A program made the position numbers and the translations under genes. A DNA stretch of 64,000 bases from Planctomycetota bacterium. Lineage in GTDB: Bacteria; Planctomycetota; UBA1135; GCA-002686595. Positions 62,257-64,000 of the stretch are shown here, piece after piece. Numbering within the stretch: position 1 is the first letter of the stretch; the number at the start of each line of letters is the position of its first letter. The stretch is taken from NCBI GenBank assembly GCA_016795325.1, contig JAEUHY010000036.1, forward strand, positions 1-64,000. The letters run 5' to 3'. The notes beneath the pieces were generated by a model, which was not told the origin of the DNA, ran no database searches, and saw nothing but the letters and a program-made list of their open reading frames with translations.

Positions 62257-64000
62257 GTGGAGCACATCCAACCGCAAGATCCCGCCGCCCCGGCCGCCGA
62301 ACCGGGCCTGCTCGTGGGTGAGATCGAGGTGGTCACCTTCCACAACCCGCAGACCCAGTACACGGTCTTAAAGGTCTCTCCGGAAGAGGGTTACGACGAT
62401 CCGCAGGCCTCGCACCTGTGGCGCTCGCTGCGCCTGAGCGCCGTCGGTCCGGTCGACGGACCCAGCCCCGGGCAGCGCGTGCGGCTGCGCGGGCAGTGGA
62501 TCACGCACAAGTCCCACGGCCGGCAGTTCGTGTTCGACAGCTGCGAGCTCCTGCCGCCCTCCAGCGTCGAGGGCGCGGTCCGCTACCTCGCCTCGGAGGC
62601 CTTCGAGGGAATCGGGGAAACGTTGGCGCGGCGCATCGTGGAGAAGCTCGGCCCCCAGGCGATCGAGGTGATCCACGCCAGCCCGGAGAAGCTCGACGGG
62701 GTGGTGGGCCTGCGCGGCCCCGTCCGCGCCAAGTTGATCGAGGCGGTGCAGGCGGAGTTCACGCGCCACAAGCTCAACGCGTTCTTGCGCGGCGTCGGAC
62801 TCGGGCCGCGCCAGTCGGCGGCGGTGGCGCGCAAGCTCGGCGCCCAGGCCGAAGAACTCATCCGCCACGACCCGTACAAGCTCGCCGGCGCGGTCGGCGG
62901 CATCGGCTTCCTCATCGCCGACCGGATCGCGCGCCAGTTGGGCTTCGCGCTCGACGGCCCGGAACGTTGCCGCGCGGCGCTGCTCCACACGCTGCGCTCC
63001 GCGAGCGAGGACGGACACTCGCTGCTCGGCGAGCGCCGGCTCGTCGCGGAAACCGCGGAGCTGGTCCAACTCTCCGCGGACTCGAGCAAGCTGCTGCGGG
63101 CCCTCGAGGAACTCGAGCGCTCCGAGGAGCTCGTGTTCGACGGCGAAGTGGCGCCGGGCGAGCGCGCGGTGTACCTGCCGTACCTGGCGGCGAGCGAACG
63201 CGGGCTGGTCGGAAACGTCGTGCGCCTGCTCGAGCGCGGGCCGCGCACGGCGCTGGCGAGCGAACGCGACCTCGCGCGCTTCGAGGAGCACAGCGGCCTG
63301 CGGCTCGACGACGACCAGCGTGCGGCCGTGCTCGGGCTGCTGCGCCAGCCGCTGGCGTTGCTGACGGGCGGGCCGGGCGTCGGAAAGACCACGATCGTGC
63401 GCTGCGTGGTCGCGTTGGCGGAGGCGGCGGGCGCGCGCGTGAAGCTCGCTTCCCCCACCGGCCGCGCCGCCAAACGCCTGACGGAGGCCACCGAACGGCA
63501 GGCGTCGACGGTGCACCGGCTGCTCCAGTACGACCCCGAGACCGGCGCTTTCGCGCACGATGCGGACAAGCCGCTGAAGGCCGATCTGATCGTCGTCGAC
63601 GAGTGCTCGATGCTCGACGTGGTGATCGCGCACCATCTGTTCAAGGCCATCGACGACAGCACGCGCGTGGTCCTCGTGGGTGATCCCGACCAGCTGCCCT
63701 CGGTGGCGCCGGGCAACGTGCTGGTGGACCTGATCCGCAGCGCGCGCGTACCGACCTTCCGCCTCACCCACATCCACCGCCAGGGGCGCGGCAGCCGCAT
63801 CGTCCAGAACGCGCACCGCATCCTGCGCGGCGAGATCCCCGAGTATCCGCAGCGCGGCGACATCAGTTCGGACTGCTACTTCTTCGCCGCCGAGGACGCG
63901 CAGCGTTGCGCCGAGCGCACGGTCGAGGTCGTGACCGAGCGCATCCCGCGCGCCTTCGGGTTCGACTGGGTCGAGAGCGTGCAGGTGCTCGCGCCGATGT
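62257..64000 (+). CDS. recD2: RecD2-type ATP-dependent DNA helicase (3' end outside window)
   Basis: The visible 581 residues are from a RecD-like SF1B 5'-3' helicase. The start is GTG at 62257 (VEHIQPQDPAAP), chosen because the frame is not continued by an ATG upstream. The N-terminal OB-like domain (GEIEVVTFHNPQTQYTVLKV) is followed by the HhH repeats FEGIGETLARRIVEKLG and LVGLRGP-type hairpins characteristic of RecD2. Helicase motif I is LLTGGPGVGKTTIVR (~370), motif Ia SPTGRAAKRL, motif II VVDECSMLD and motif III VGDPDQLPSV. The C-terminal motifs V and VI are beyond the edge. It works in recombinational or replication-coupled repair without RecBC. Confidence 0.93.
   Translation, partial: MEHIQPQDPAAPAAEPGLLVGEIEVVTFHNPQTQYTVLKVSPEEGYDDPQASHLWRSLRLSAVGPVDGPSPGQRVRLRGQWITHKSHGRQFVFDSCELLPPSSVEGAVRYLASEAFEGIGETLARRIVEKLGPQAIEVIHASPEKLDGVVGLRGPVRAKLIEAVQAEFTRHKLNAFLRGVGLGPRQSAAVARKLGAQAEELIRHDPYKLAGAVGGIGFLIADRIARQLGFALDGPERCRAALLHTLRSASEDGHSLLGERRLVAETAELVQLSADSSKLLRALEELERSEELVFDGEVAPGERAVYLPYLAASERGLVGNVVRLLERGPRTALASERDLARFEEHSGLRLDDDQRAAVLGLLRQPLALLTGGPGVGKTTIVRCVVALAEAAGARVKLASPTGRAAKRLTEATERQASTVHRLLQYDPETGAFAHDADKPLKADLIVVDECSMLDVVIAHHLFKAIDDSTRVVLVGDPDQLPSVAPGNVLVDLIRSARVPTFRLTHIHRQGRGSRIVQNAHRILRGEIPEYPQRGDISSDCYFFAAEDAQRCAERTVEVVTERIPRAFGFDWVESVQVLAPM

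Overview
This is high-GC DNA from a chromosome that looks planctomycetal. Eight secreted proteins (at about 7.0, 13.2, 20.6, 46.4, 48.3, 49.8, 53.4 and 57.6 kb) end in variants of one Cys-containing C-terminal module with a WxRDP-type motif. They are attached to FG-GAP, PD40-type propeller or LamG-like repeats, and there is an ECF sigma factor fused to a membrane anchor and periplasmic domains. From memory this combination is typical of Planctomycetota of the Saltatorellus/Engelhardtia/Rohdeia type. The phylum is an inference; no marker gene in the window fixes it except possibly rpsU and recD2 at the right edge.

Left part, 0-9.9 kb: an accessory region. It opens with the right end of an IS66 element, a 10-bp-periodic TTCCGCTC array and a broken tRNA-Arg(CCG)-like 3' half (candidate attachment site). 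Next come a small lipoprotein and a tightly overlapping three-gene operon: C5-cytosine DNA methyltransferase, MORC-like GHKL ATPase and a protein I do not recognise. This is a candidate restriction/defence system. It is followed by an HhH-GPD-like protein, a secreted protein, and the only intact copy of an ~81-aa small-protein gene that recurs as decayed copies through the window.

9.9-24 kb: a 5'-truncated tyrosine recombinase abuts an operon of an FG-GAP protein and a sigma-TM-carboxypeptidase-regulatory-domain fusion. Then follow a HigBA toxin-antitoxin pair, a membrane protein, a lower-GC pair (membrane coiled-coil protein and lipoprotein), a large FG-GAP protein and a soluble PAS-PAS chemotaxis-type signal transducer.

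24-46 kb: a stress/redox region whose genes are separated by junk made of recombinase, IS91-family, ParB-like and small-protein-repeat remnants. It holds a frameshifted BON-domain gene, a secreted low-complexity protein, two zinc alcohol dehydrogenases, a membrane-anchored protein next to an ice-binding-like (DUF3494) lipoprotein, a type II NADH dehydrogenase, an operon of membrane protein - HPII-type catalase - ferritin-like protein, a tail-anchored FAD oxidoreductase and a very hydrophilic protein.

46-64 kb: mostly ordinary chromosome. There are four cell-surface repeat proteins with the shared C-terminal module, a PhoD-like phosphatase, a LamG-like protein, a GT-C-type membrane protein, ribosomal protein bS21, and divergently from it RecD2, which runs off the right edge.
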